Shown here: one piece after another, positions 42,100-56,103 of the stretch | Position numbering within the stretch: the stretch's first letter is position 1 | How the letters are laid out: each line of letters begins with the position of its first letter | From: Protula sp. h YS-2021 | Taxonomy: Eukaryota; Annelida; Polychaeta; Sabellida; Serpulidae | Length of the DNA stretch: 64,000 nucleotides | NCBI GenBank assembly: GCA_949752745.1 | Contig: OX457027.1 | Coordinates: 93,550,015 to 93,614,014 of the forward strand | Reading direction: 5' to 3' | The notes under the pieces: model-generated | Databases searched by the model: none | What the model was told of the DNA's origin: nothing | What the model saw: only the letters and a program-made list of their open reading frames with translations | Position numbers and translations under genes: made by a program

Positions 42100-43530
42100 C
42101 AGGCCCTTTCCGTGCTAGAGTAAAAAGCGGAGAAGTTGCTGAAATTGTTGAAAAGAAATAACTTAAGAAATGGAGGAATGTGCAAAGGAAACAACTCAAA
42201 AGTAAGTTAAAATAATATGTCGATGCTTAAAGATGCTCATCGTTTGGTTTTGGGTTTCAAAATGACAAAGTTAGTTGTATTTTGCATGTTTTGTTGAACA
42301 ATAATAGGGTACGTAAAATCTATCGACTAGACGAAAAAGTTGTGTGTTGTTAATGCATGCATTCGAGAGTCATAGTTTACCCTGTACAAACAGTTAAGTG
42401 GCGGTGCAAGCGAGGGGAAGCATTATTTAGCCGTAAAAGGGGATGTACAGGAGTGCTTGAAAATTTGTGTAATTATTACTAAGTTCTGTGGCCACCAAAT
42501 CTCTCTGTGCTTCACTTCCACTGTTCATTCAAAAACAGCTGAAAATCCTAGACAAAACTGTGCTAGTGAGCTTCAAGAACATGCTGGAATAATTCTACAT
42601 AAGCGTCCAAGCGTCTCAACACGCCGGTCAAGTGATATTTTTTATTCTCACGTTTATATGACAAACTCACATACCTTTTCCGTAAGAAAGCCGACACTTA
42701 CACAGCCAATTGTTATGTGGCCTTATATGACAGATTCTGTGGCCCAATTTTAAATTGTTAAGTATATTTAAGGATTATATGCTATTTATAACTAGATGAT
42801 GTAATAAAACGCCCTCACGAACCCATTTGTATCGGAACTGGTTGATAGCCGGCTTGCGAGCCTGTTGCGTTGCCCCAGGCTTCTTAAAAAGAGAAAATGT
42901 GCATCCGTAACGGCGGCAAGCGTCACATGTAATGTTGAAGGCCAGCCCGAAAAGGTCAAATGTTGTGACAAAGAAAGCCCTACTATTCCCGTTCGGAATT
43001 GTTGTCGGTATAAATTTGTGAAATAGAGGCCATTTCGGAGGAACGAGGCATCGGAAAGGTCGGCTTTTTTGGCGATACAGAAAAAGCAACGGCATATGAG
43101 CCTGTTTTATATGGCAATGCAGATTTCCACAGTGAATGTGAAGAACCCTTGACGTCTAGCGACCCAGAGTCTTTCAAGTAAGCTTTTCATCTGAATCGCT
43201 TTGACGTGGAATTTTGATTCGTCTTAGAGAAAGCTACTTAGTGGCTGTCCTGAGACGTGTTTTAGTTACATACACGATTGGTAGTACTTGTGAGCTTAAG
43301 GAATCAAAATGCAATAAAAACGTAAACGAAGTGCTGCGTAACGAATGTATTCGGGAAAAGTAAAAATATTCTGTCACATGTCATGACTGTTCAAATATAA
43401 CATGCACATGAGAATACCTGTAAGAAAGAACGGAGCCTTTGTGTGTGTTTTGCATGAGGCGTATATGCAAATATTTATACCCGGAAAAATTGCTGAAATC
43501 ATTGAAGGCCAATTAAAATTTTCCTTTATC
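42100..43530. other. No gene recognised
   Basis: Open frames of about 100 codons (42457-42753 plus; 43095-42775 minus) have no recognisable domain or splice context. I would not call either a gene. Confidence 0.4.
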
Positions 43531-46500
43531 TAACAACAAGCAACCTACTAATGCTTCTTTAACCAGTCCCCTTGTACTTTGCTAATGCCTGACAGGAGAC
43601 ACCCTATTTTCAGCTTGCCATCAGACACTTTTGCAATATACCTTAATCTGACAGAAAACACCCATTCTTCGATTAACCAGCAGTCCCTTATACAGTATCA
43701 CTTTCCCGAAGAAAACACACCCTGTTCTCTGTTTGCCATTTCGGTTTTCCACAAGTAAAGGTGTAGCTTGTGCATTACACCTTTACCGGACCGAAACCAC
43801 GCTATTCTCCGGCTAGCCATCAGTCATTTGCCTGAACAGAAGACACCTTATTCTCCGGTTAGTCATCTATCGTTTGTGCGTTATCACTTTACCTGACAGA
43901 AGACACCATATTCTCATTTTGCCATCAGTTGCTTACGCACCGCGACACTTAGCAGAGTTTTGATGCTTAGACACAAACACATAAATTTTAAATTGAGACA
44001 TTTTTGTCTTGGCTGTTGATAAAACAGAACCGAGAAAAGGAAGTATATATGTTCAACAGCTCACCTTTAACTGATACACCTTACGTTCAATATATGTTCG
44101 TGACTTTAGCAAACCATAAAAGTATTTTACTGTAATACTTAAGCAATAACATTTTTTCAAATAAATTATTATTACTGTAGTATTAAAGTATTATTTCTTT
44201 AACTTTTGCATTATAAAAGCATAACAGCTAACCATGTTGGGCTAGTGTGAGCTTATGTGTGTCTCATAACGCGGTGCATTTCCAACAGAATGGAACTTCT
44301 GTGGCATATCCATGAGGGTCAATATCATAGGTCTCGACGTGACCTGGACACACAGGAAAGCATTTTTCTGCATCTTTGTTATGAAACATTTTTTATTCCT
44401 GCAATGGCAAATAACATATATATAGAATGTTGTATAATAAGTAGACTTATTTTGCATAGAATAAACTGATTAAGGTAAATGAAAGTCTAAATCTACATTA
44501 ATATATTTATACCAGCATATTCTATTATTTCTTTAATCCCTCACGTGAAGCATTTTACGAGTAAAACGTTTTGTCCATTGTTTTATACCAACTGGAAAAT
44601 GGTATAGATTTTTTCTAAATAAGACACCATTCGGTATTTTAATGTTTTTCGAAATACAACACACAAAATTATACATCCCCGGCTTAGTAGATAAGGATAG
44701 CTTTAGTATTTTTTTAATTTATGTATAATCAATAACCATTCTACAGCTACCTCAGATACATACATGCGCATCCAACGAAGCACATAATTCTGTTTTTTTT
44801 TTCTTTTGCAACGTATATCTTAAAACATAATGAGTTTTACTGTCGTATCTTTTGCTTCAGAGCAAACTGCAAGGGATCCAATTTCGGTTAGGATACGGAA
44901 TCCAGGACGCACGTCGTATATATCCCTGCCTAGGTACAACTTTTGCTGAGACTTGTCTACGAGGCAAAAAGCAAAAACACATCCGAGATGAGAAGCAGGG
45001 AAGTCAATACCACAGTGCGCATGCAGGTGAAGAATGGCCTCGCTGTCACAGTCTTGTAGCAGAAGCCAAACTGTTTCTGTGATCTGTAACCGAAGAAGGT
45101 TTTCAATTGATTTAAAAGTAGATGAACAAACTTGAGCATTGAATGTGCTTTTTCTCTACCTATGGACCGATCACCATAGCAATCTCTTATTGATTGACCG
45201 CAATCTATCATGATGCGTTAATTGTAATGAATGCAGTACTGTGTGAAGGTCTTCCTTGACAAGAACTGCTTTAATAAGAATCAATATTAACTGATAATAT
45301 CTAATAAGAGCAATTGAATTTTACTGACAAAGTACAATTTAAAATATGTCACGGGCATTAGCGCAAGCATACTTAGCGTGATGTTACAGTTAAGACGCAG
45401 ATAAATCTGTCTGTTTTTTGCACGGAAAAATTTTAAGGCGTCCTTTTTTCCCGGTAACAAATGGTTTCAATACTTTTAATAGAGTGTGCATAGAAGGTTT
45501 TGAGGATTGAAATAAAGGAATAAAGAGAAAGCTCTCTCCCCTTAAGCACCCCGACACCACCATTGCTAGGCCAGTTATCACATTGTATCACAAAGCATCC
45601 GTATCTCGGCTAAAGCAACAGTACAACTGTACTGGACTTGTGCATTCTGTATTGCTTCATGTTACTTTGACGTTGCAGTTCTTAAAACTGCAACAACAAA
45701 AGCATAGAAGTAGCAGCACTCAGCTAGATCAAACAAAGAATGGTCATTTAAATTGTCAGTGGATATCTGTTGAAACGGATTTTAGTGAGAGTGTAAAATG
45801 GCTTTCTTTACTTCGTAACGAAGTGCTAACAATACAGTGATTTCATTAAATAGGATTGAAAATTAACGCGGTTGTATTCGTAAGGCATTCCGTTATTACT
45901 TTTTAGCACAGGTGGTCTTCGTCCACACGGGCTGTAGCCTCCGTCGTCTCCCCGTATCTCTATAACCTTTGAATAAATGTTTTTCCTTCTTCATTATTCA
46001 ATTAACCTCAATAAAACATTGTTGATAGATTCTCCACTCAGGTTTGGTGGAGAATTGATGCATGCCAAAATTTTGTTTTGGCAATTTTCAAACTTTCACC
46101 AATCTGCAGACTCCATACTGTTTTTGCTAAAAAGTGTTTCTTCCTACCAATTCGTGAAATTTTGCAAGAGGATAGCTAACATGTGTTTGTTCGATTGATT
46201 TCTCTCGAACATTTGCTGTTTTGTATTTATACCTATAAATTTAGACTAAATTAAGCCGAAATGCCATCCACTGCTGAGCTCAGTGTAGGGCCTAGTAACA
46301 GTTTGCACGTTATTGTCTGACACCTCACATCAATAAATAAACCCATCATCAGATTTCTGTTTTACCAGAATTACCAGAAGGAAACTAACGGAGCAAAAGA
46401 ATTAGCATGAGTAACATTTGAGACAACAGTCGGGCTATCACAGTTGGGTTGCAGCAATGTCTTCTACTTGTCATAGATTTTCTAGGGCAAAATTGGAAAG

Positions 46501-47200
46501 TAAATGGGTTGTGGTACTTAGAAACGTCCAGCAAAATTCATTTACGTGCCTGGACACTACTAAGTATTGAATATTTTTAAATATTGATTCTATTCATACA
46601 AGTCTGAACAGTGGCACATATACATATTCCGTTCACTTGAAGAACTTACATAGATCGGGTGCATTAACTTTTTTTATATTTCTTTACAATCCTCCTAGTT
46701 TTTTAATTCTTACTTTGTCTGTCTGGTATTGGCACTTTATACGTACGTCTATCATTCTAACTAAGCAATACCTCTACATCAGACTCAGAATTAGTTTAGG
46801 TATTGTAAATTCTCTGCTTACTCTAATGCATTGAAAGATATTGATAAACGCATTTCAAAGCAGTTTTGTGGTTTCATAGAAAGCATCTCCGATATCCAAT
46901 AAATTGAAGTAAATAGATTGAAAACTGATTTATTTGAAACATAAACCGGACAAGACGATCTGTCCATGTGATATGCTAAAAATATAAAACATCCACGCAT
47001 AACTGATGCATCAAGGTTTTTTACTTGAAGATCATACTTACGCTACATCAGTGATGCTGTCGATGCCAAATTGATCGGGACCTCTATGGCTGATCCTCAT
47101 ACAGCTCTCGTAGCGGCTCTCACAGATAGTGGCTTCTATATCACAGCCAAATACCACCCAAATGCTGCATTGTCTGCACGACAGTAGGAACATACATTCT
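43530..47200 (-). pseudogene. Asparagine synthetase pseudogene
   Basis: Remnants of four exons lie in the same order and orientation as in the intact gene. Exon 1 (about 47185-47042, donor GC|GTAAGT kept) reads CSIWVVFG and HRGPDQFGIDSI, but a one-base loss at the start codon takes the Cys out of frame from its ATG. Exon 3 (about 45085-44858) keeps CVFAFCLVDKSQQKLYLGRD and AVCSEAK but has a ~4-base deletion after FGFCYKT. Exon 4 (about 44402-44225) has a frameshift near its start, then PGHVETYDIDPHG. Exon 5 (about 43975-43890) keeps TLLSVAV and LMAK, then hits a frameshift and stop. Exon 2 and exons 6-10 were not found. It probably arose by tandem duplication of the gene at 13.1-20.9 kb. Confidence 0.88.
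43540..43960 (-). repeat. Exon-5-derived tandem array in the ASNS pseudogene
   Basis: After the exon 5 relic come about six ~60-bp degenerate copies of its 3' end. Recognisable cores are ACTAACCGGAGAATAAGGTG, GCTAGCCGGAGAATAGCGTG and GATGGCAAGCTGAAAATAGG, each followed by CTGTCAGG-like donors. A GTGGAAAACCGAA block matches the GCGGAAAACCGAA block in the array of the intact gene. Confidence 0.8.
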
Positions 47201-50200
47201 AAACGATGGCAAAAAGCACATCCTAGCTGTTGCGCCAACATATATATCACATTCTTTCACAAAAGTAGCAGTTTTAATTTGCCTTACAATTCCAAAACAA
47301 ATAGTTTCAATTCATTTCTTCTTTGTAATTATTTTAGTACGTTACATAATGATTTCCGTACACTTGGCATGCGTAGAATATGAGAACATAGTGCTGCTGC
47401 ATTAAGCTTTAAATGAGAAACTTCATATACCGTTGGTGCTTAAAGTCCCTTCGAAATCCACTATTAAATACATTCCAAGCTGTCCATTTAGATAGGCTAT
47501 AGAATAAGAAACAATAGTGTTCCTTGTATCTATTCACAGATTGTATATGCAGAGCAACTTTGTTGTCCGGAAAATAGCTTATTAAGTATGCTACAGAAAA
47601 TAACTCATATATTAAGTCCATAGCAAATCACTATATATAACACTGGACTTCACAATTGATCATCTATATCCACTATTTTTCAAAATTGAGTATAACGAAA
47701 AAATTCAATCTAAAAGAAGGAACTTGAACGCAGTTCAGTGAACAGCATATAGCAGCATATTTGTAGGTGATTGCTACGCATACTTCCTCCTAACCAGACC
47801 ATAGCTGACATTATGTTTGAATTTTGCTTTTATTCGCACTGTGGAAATATTGCGTTGCTGTTGTTATTCGATTTTAATAATAGAATATGATGTTATAGCA
47901 CGAAATATATCGACTCATGTTATTACTGGTAGCAATAAATCTTCAATCAATTGTGTCTTTCGTGTAACTATTTTCCAGAGTGTTTTATTTAAATGAGATA
48001 TTTCTAACTTTTTCAGTTACGTTTTGGTTAAAAGCAAGAAAAGTTAAGAAACAGAATTATGAGAAGAACAATATGTCACAGCTTACGGAAATTTAGTGAA
48101 CAGTAGTTTGAAGAGGAAGAATGTGGTTTGAATATGTCAACGCCAGAATCGTGTGATGCCAGTGAATGCGTTATGCATTCTAACTCTTTTTTCATATTGC
48201 AGGCATCCACACGTTTATCATAACATTTGAATCTTTTAAGATGACAAGCAATAAGGCAGACGACTCCAGGATGTCTACAATGTGTACAGCCTAAATTTAG
48301 GCCCTTATGAAAGTGTAAGCTAAAATCCATTTAAAGCAGGAATCATAAAAATCATCAATTTTATCTGTCTATCCATGCTGAGCAGAGCTTATGTGGGAAT
48401 GGATTAGACGTGACGTACTATATAAAGGAGGAAGATTTAATGATGGAATGTCATCCATGACGAATTCATGGTTAGAGCTGCTCACGAAATGCGCTACGTC
48501 AAAAGTATAGCCAATTCCACTGTTGCTTTATAGATGAATAAAATTTTAAGAATATTTTGAAAGGTTTGCAAAAGTTAGCTTTTTATTTTTTTCTGCACTT
48601 TTTCATCATAAATACTATATATATACATTTTAGGTGGACGTGTTATTTTGTTTAGAAAAAACTTCATACGTTTGTACTAGAAAATTTATCACTATTTTAC
48701 GCCGCTTGAAAAAAAACTATGAGCACAAAATTTTGCCAATGGGGCCTCTGAAGTAATGTGTTTTTGCAACTGTAGGGCGGCGCCACTGTTGTCAAGGGTT
48801 CAGAAGCATTCTTTTGGGTTTTATAGTATAAACATATCGAATCTTTACTTATAAAACTACATGTTTAATCAAAAATTGAAGCGTTGATTTTGATTTGGGA
48901 CACTTGACTCTCACAGGTAAAAACTCTCAATTATTGAGATGAAAATTTGAGCTTTGTTTCACTGGGTTACGGAAAAAAATTACAAGCTACACATCTCAGA
49001 GTAGCTCATATTTTTCACATCATTTCTAGTCCATTAAGCAAATAAGAACGTTTTAGCGGCCTTTTCTAACAGCATCTGTAATACAAACCCATCACAAGGC
49101 CCATGGATAGCGCACAGATTAGCCACACTGTGAAATTTCTCTTTTTTCAACACATGGTATGCTTGATCTGTGTTTTGGAAATCAGGATTTTAGCATCAGT
49201 AATGAGCGCACTTCACAGCAGTATTTACTGGGACGTGTCCCTGCGGGTACATATCCGTGATGTATCTGGGGTGAAGGTCAATAGAGAAATGCAGAAAATA
49301 TTGTTTACATTTGTAAATCATGATTTAAAAACTACACATTTAGTTTTCAATCACAGCTTTTACTTCATGGAACCTATATTAATTATAGTTAATTAATCAT
49401 AGTTTTATATGAAGACTAAATTTATATATATTTCTTAAGAGATTTCTTGCTTAAACCATATTTGATACGCAACTCTCTTCATGAAGTGAATTTAACAAAT
49501 AACACTGTGCTAATTTGGCACAGATTTATTCCACTTAATAGATATTACCCACACTTAATTTATTTAGACAAGATTTGTGAAATAATGTTTTCAACATTCA
49601 TAACATTTTGGAATACATAAGCACGTTTTTGGCATTATAAATGGCAAAAAAATGAAAGTACAACTTTGCATACAAATGTATGAGAAATACCAGGAAGTTT
49701 ATCTGGATAGGACCCTTGTCAACAGCGCATGTCCGAAATTAATTTGTTCTACGGATTTGCCCATCGTTTAATACTAATTTGAAGTTTGCAGATATTTACT
49801 CAATTAGGCGTCATTATATGTTTCATGTTTTGTGATCTAAACAGCAGAAGTAAACTTTTTGAGAAAATACATAAAAGTTTTAAAGTGGTATAAACCAATT
49901 CGACAAAACTTTATACTGGTTACATTATTCAAGTCAATGATTACAAAAAGTATTAACTTTGATTTAGACTTAAGTTTGCATTAATCATTAAGGTTTTTGT
50001 ATGCAAAATAATACGTCGACAGAAAATGTGCTGACTTATTGCACAGCATTATAAAAAGGGAAAGAACTGTTGTCCTATTGGCCCCCGGCATACATTTCCT
50101 AGTCAGAAAGTTCAGACCTTGCTACTGCATGCTATAGGGGACATAGACCAATCACCTGGTGTCTAGAATGTCGTTTCACAACCCGAAACAAAGTACAGAA

Positions 50201-50995
50201 AAGGACAGAGAAAGAAAAGAAAATGAGTATTGTCGGGACTGAATAACACAGTCAATTTTATTGTTTAATAGCGATCACATTCGATTTATATTTATCAAAG
50301 CTTATTAACAGAACAACGGAACGTAACAAATGTTCAACTATTGCTGATTTTACAATAAACGATCTGAAGGATTCCCGACGAAAAAAATCAACACGAGTAC
50401 CACGTCACGTGATGCACAGTACAGTATTAATGTTACTCAACAATGCAGCATAAAAATTCTTTACATTCATTCAGCTTTCCACTCACTACACAGAGATGCT
50501 TGCAGGAAAATTATTATCACGAAACTCTCTCACATAATGGCGTACAAGATCGCAAATACAGTGAGCTGTGACAAAAATATCTGACTCCCGCATAGAACTC
50601 TTTGTATAGATTGCAACAGCTAATATCGCAGGGCATATAAAAACAGTTAAATGATACCGGATGATACTGACCATCTCGAATTGAACGCATATACAAAGTA
50701 CTTTAAGGACCCATTTTGATAAAAGCGCTGACAAACAAAGTGATTAAGGAATTATGAATTATATATTATGAAAACTAGTGCGCGGTTATTTGAAATAGAA
50801 ATGCTAATGTATGTCATAAACTCTCAAAGTACATGTGTCATAAATAAAACTATAGGAATAGCGTTCTGACGAATTTTGGTTCTACATACTACAAAATGGA
50901 ACTTGTGTTATTAGAGTTGTGAGACTATAGTGACTTTGTACTGAATTTGCTATTCCTCACACTTTCTCTACATCATAGGAATGGCATTGTAGAAT
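47201..50995. other. Intergenic, nothing firmly recognised
   Basis: An 84-codon Cys/His-rich frame at 48330-48076 (minus; CTHCRHPGVVCLIACHLKRF) and a 97-codon frame at 49103-49396 (plus) have no domain I recognise. The part nearest 50995 may be the 3' UTR of the ankyrin-Death gene. Confidence 0.4.
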
Positions 50996-53900
50996 TCAGT
51001 ACTTTCGAGCAGCTGATCCTGAAACGATTTTATAGAGAAAGATGATATTATAAATTGTAGCATTGGCCTTTCTGTACATCAGAAACGCTTTTCAGAATAA
51101 CTGGTTTGCTTATTGTTAGATGTCGTTGACAAAGCTCTAACTATAATACCTTTATTACGTATGTAATGAAATGTGATTTTTTCTTCTATATTTAACACAA
51201 CAGTTGGAACATTTATCCTGTGACTTCTGTTTAAAATCAACTACAAACTTGATTCGTACTGTACTTTAACGAAAATTACGTGTTCTTCACTTCACCTTCA
51301 TTTGAAATCTTACGACATTTTGCTCCATTTGCTTAGCAACATAAATGTAAATGAAAAGCATACAAACAATATGATCACTCACCTGGCCAAGGACCCATTT
51401 TCTCGTGCGTTATTATCATTTTGATTTCAGACTCCATAGCACAACCGTTGCCTAATGTGTAAAACGCCGAAATCAGCTGTTCTGTCAACTCTTCGTCTGA
51501 TTTGTCTCCTGATATCTCTCGCCATCTCTTTTAGTTGCAACAAAACAATGTGATAATAAATTTAGTAAACCTTGCAAGATTTATTTAAATTTCTACAATT
51601 TTATGTTTTGTAACGGAATGTTTGCGTTAATCCGTTAATTTTCTTTTAGAGCTATAATTTCCCATACTTGCTGCTTCAAAGATGCTCACCCTCAAAATGT
51701 CTACTGACGTATCTTGTACTTTGCGATGTTTATTATTCATCTCGAACTGCTCCATTTCATGTGTCTTGACACCTAACAAGATTCCCAGACGTCTTTGTTC
51801 GTTACCAATTTTATTTGCAATCTTCACAAAGGCATTATCAGTAAAAACACCTGGAAATTTTCATATAAATCTATAATTATATTATTCATATAAACATAAC
51901 TCTATCAATCAATCACTCCATCAAATAATCATTTGAACATGAAAAATAAGGGAGCGATATCTAAGGCAAATTTCGGGCATATGTTCAGTAGTAATTTAAT
52001 AAATATAGACTTACTACTTTCTATGTTATTAGGAATTGCTATCTTTCACTCAGCGATATGTTCGAAATTGATTTTACTAACATTTTGTGCAATTTTAGAT
52101 ATAATAAGGAGTCATTTGTCTTATTTATTAGTAGTTACTTGAAATATGAAAATATGATAATCTGAAACAAGCAAAAAGAAGTGAATATGAGTGCAACTAA
52201 TCCAAATTAGAGTACAGTTGTTGGATGTAGTAATCTGAAGAAAGCCAATCGGAATGCATAAGAGAAGTTTGTTCTTATCTCAGTACATTTAATGTATCCG
52301 GGCGAATGGTGATATTATTGCACATGCGTTGCAATTCCAGCTTTATTGCGACAAAAATTCAACTATGTGATTTAACTAAACAAGCAAGACATATTTCAAC
52401 TATGCAAGCACTCAAACGAAATACTAAAAAAGCTCTGGTAATAAATAAATTAGTATCAAAGCAGTTATGAACACAATTTTACTGGCAAGTTTCTTCCTGC
52501 CTCCACCTCTTTATAGTTTTACAAACCTGTATATGTGGAACACCTGACGTCACTATGACGCGGTTCATTTGTTTTTCTTCTTTCCTTGTCTTTGTTTTTA
52601 GATTCTGATTTGTGTAGCTGCGGCAAGGTATACGCACTATCATTGTTACTCATAAATGTCACATTTCTCATCCCAACTGTTTTTTTTCTCTTTGCACTAC
52701 ATACACGACTCATATATAAACGATCATAGACGCCACTGGAAGAATCATTAACGTGACTTGAAGCAGAACCTGTCGCCTTAATGTCGTCCACACGATCATC
52801 TGCAGTAACACTACTCGATGTTGAAAATGTAGACTGGCGCAGTCCATGAGAAAGCACTTCAGTTATTTGATTTCTCTTATGGAACATTGCAACGTCTAGG
52901 GCAGTATAACCTGTTGAGTCCCGTATTGTAGAATCGGCCTCATATTGCAACAAAAGTTTGGTTACTTCTATAGCGTTATGTTCTGCTGTAACGTGAAGCG
53001 CTGTTCGACCATTCACATCAATGACGTTGCAATTGGCGTTGCTTTCTAACAACAACTTCGCAGTATGCTGGTACCTTTGTTCTGAAGCAAAGAACAATGC
53101 GCTGCGGCCATCGTTGTCTGTTACATTTACTGTAGCCCCAGCTTTAAATAAGAAATTCATCACATCATCAGCACTATATCTAGCTGCTATCATCAATGCT
53201 GTTGTGCCGTACTTGTTTGCGTAATTAACATTAGCACGACCTTGTACAAGAGCAATTGCTGCTTCAATGGCATTATTCTTTGCTGCGTAAAATAATGCGG
53301 TCCAACTTTTTTCATCCAGTTCTTCTGTTTTAGCACCAAATTGAATTAATACAGGGATCACCTTAAAGGCATCATAGACAACTGCAGTCATTAATGGTGT
53401 TAATCCATTGTCGCCATGGTAATCCACATTTGCACCATTCTGCAGAAGAATTTCTGCGACTTGTGATGAATTTTGTTCTGAAGCATAAAATAAAGCGATG
53501 GATTTGTCTTCATTTATTCTATCAACAGCACCCCCTTTAAGTAATATTTACAGGGCATCAATTGCGGCACTTCTTACTGTTATCATAAAGGCTGTTTGGC
53601 CATCTTTATCATGATGATTGACATTAGCCCCTCGAATTCGGAGAAGATCTACAGCTCGATGTGCATTGTGTTTTGATGCATGGAGCAAAGCCGTCCAGCT
53701 ATGCTCATCTGTTGCATCTATTGTGGCATCAGCGTCGAGTAACATTTTCATTATTTCGACTTCGTCATTTCTCGCAGCAAGCATAAGAGCGGTTAAACCA
53801 CCAATGATGCAATGATTTACATTTGCACCTTTATCTAAAAGAAGTTTTAGGGCTTGACAAGCATTGTATTGAAGAGCCCATATCAATGCGGTCTTTTTCT

Positions 53901-56103
53901 TTTTGTCCGTTCGTTCTAACTCAGCTCCAGCTTTAAGTAAGACCAATATTACATCTACTGAATCATATATCACTGCTATTGTCAGTGGCGATACATCATA
54001 CTGGTTGTAATCATTCACATTAGCACCGTGGCTAAGCAGTAGCTCTGCAGCATTTGGGGCATTTCTCTGTGATGCGAAAAATAGCGCGGACCAATAGTTC
54101 TGTGTAGTTACAGCCACAGTAGCTCCGGCTTTCAACAGTAAGAGCATAACATCTGTTGCGTCATTTTTCGCTGCAATCATAAGTGGAGTTAGGTTGTACT
54201 TATCGAAACGGTCAACACCGGCCTCTTCCTGTAGTAGTATTTCAATAGACTGATGAGCATTATTTTCCACTGCGTAAAACAGTGCTGTCCAACCGTTAAC
54301 ATCTACTTTTGTTACACACCGATCAAATTCTAAAAGCGTACGGAGAACATCTACTGCATCATTCTGTGCTGCTACCATTAGCGCTGTTGCTCGATAGTTA
54401 TTTAAGTGATCATATTTAGCACCTTTTGTACGCAGTAATTTTACAGCCCGAGCAGCATTTTTTTCTGATGCATAAAACAACGCTGTCCAGTTCTTTTCAT
54501 CTGTCTTTTCTAGAGCAGCACCAAACTTTAACAATACTGCTATGACATCAACTGCATCATTGGCAGCTGCTCTCATAAGTGGAGTTGTTCCATGGTCATC
54601 ACAATAATCAACTCTAGCCCCTTTTGCTAACAACAGCTTTGCTGCTTTGGACGAATTCATCTCGGACGCATATAATAATGCAGTACACTTCTCTCCACTT
54701 GCATCTTCTACAAATACTCCTTTGTCAATCAACAGCTCTAGTACATCCACAGAATCATGTCGTGCAGCAATTAATAAAGGATTCTCACCGTTCTCATTGC
54801 ATTGATTAATATTAGCATTTGCTTCAATCAGCAGTTTTGTTGCGTGGTGAGAATTTCTCTGCGCTGCGTGAAACAGTGCGCTCCATCCGTTTGCGTCCGA
54901 TGCTTCTACCGCAGCCCGTTTATTTAGTAATAAAGATGTTACAGCTGCTGCATCATTCCGTGCTGCGATCATCAGTGCTGTAACGCCATCTTTGCTGCAA
55001 TAATTTACATTAGAACCCTTCTTTAGAAGAAGTTGCGCTGCTGTATAAGCATTTGTCTCAGATGCGTAAAATAATGGTATCCAGCTTTGTCCATCTGTTG
55101 ATTTTATATCAATATTCTTAAGCAAAACAGGAATAACGTCCACTGCATTATTAGCTGCAGCTATCATTAAGAGTGTTGTGCCATGATCATTACAATGATT
55201 GAGATTCACATATTTCTTGACCAATAGGTTTAGAGCTTTTTTAGCATTGTTTGCTGCAGCATAAAATGCTGCTGTCCAGTTCTTATCGTCTGTTTTCTCT
55301 GGCACAGCACCATGCATTACCAGTAACGGTATCATATCGACTGCATTTTTGGCAGCTGCTATCATAAGCGGTGTTGCCCCATGCTTACTACGATGATGAA
55401 CATTAGCACCTTTGCGGAGCAGAACTTTGGCTGTTTCTGAAAAATTGTTCTCCGAAGCGTAAAATAAGGCAGTCCACCCATTGTCATCCATTGCTTCCAG
55501 TTCAACCCTGGCATCGGCCAACACTTCCACAACATCGCGTGCGCCATGAAGCGCGGCAACCATAAGCACAGTGGCATTATACTTACAGCGATGCTTCATA
55601 TTTGCACCGTTATTCAAAAGCAATTTCACTGCATGGCGGGCATTGCGTGCTGATGCCCAAAACAAAGCCGTTTTACCGTTTTTATCAGTTGCTTCCAGTT
55701 CAGCTCTTTTATTTAACAACACCCCTATTACACATATTGCATTATTGTAAGCTGCAAACATAAGCGCTGTGGCTGAATCGCTTGAACGTTTTGCATTGAC
55801 GTCCGCTCCGTGATCTATAAGGATTTCAGCGATGCCCTTGTGGTCTTTTTGAGTACAAAACATTAGAGAGGTTGTGCCGTCCTGTGTGCTTAAATTGACA
55901 TCAACTCCTTGCTTTTGTAGTAAATCGCGCACGCCAATATACTTGCTTTTGATGCAGGCCATGTGTAATGGCACTGACGTTGGCTGCCAGTCTAGACTGT
56001 AGCTATAATTGTGGAGTGAACTCAATAATGTCTCCTCTCTGATATAGGCTCCGTACTGTGAAAAAATTTTACCATGCTCTAACTTCTTTAGCAATTTAAC
56101 ATT
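50996..56103 (-). CDS. Ankyrin-repeat protein with C-terminal Death domain (one in-frame stop)
   Basis: A large exon, 56103-52527, encodes about 30 ankyrin repeats and then a Ser/Lys-rich linker. Its last base joins in phase (CAG|GTTTGT donor) to exon 51850-51690 and then 51527-51383. Together these encode a Death domain: AFVKIANKIGNEQRRLGILL, EMEQFEMNN, DILR, RWREISG, LTEQLISAF. A short last exon from 51018 to a TGA at 50998-50996 is tentative. The repeats alternate between two types, ALFYASENNA...LLxxGAN and TPLMIAAxNDAVDVI...LLxxGA, making a 66-residue double unit. No ATG suits the start of the large exon: it opens at a GGACAG|AAT acceptor, so upstream exons are missing. A TAA at 53550-53548 breaks the frame, which otherwise runs on without a shift. 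Signalling scaffolds use this domain pair. Confidence 0.85.
53548..53550 (-). other. In-frame TAA inside the ankyrin exon
   Basis: The frame reads ...SAAIDAL, stop, ILLKGGAVDRINEDKS... The repeat register is perfect on both sides, so one codon of an ankyrin helix has become TAA. No GT/AG pair would remove it cleanly. Confidence 0.9.

Noticed and set aside
42457..43095. Two ~100-codon frames as genes
   Set aside because: No domain, splice context, codon bias or promoter could be seen to support them.
52519..56094. Two separate ankyrin genes split at 53548
   Set aside because: Frame and repeat register are continuous across a single TAA, and no promoter, start or splice signal separates the halves.
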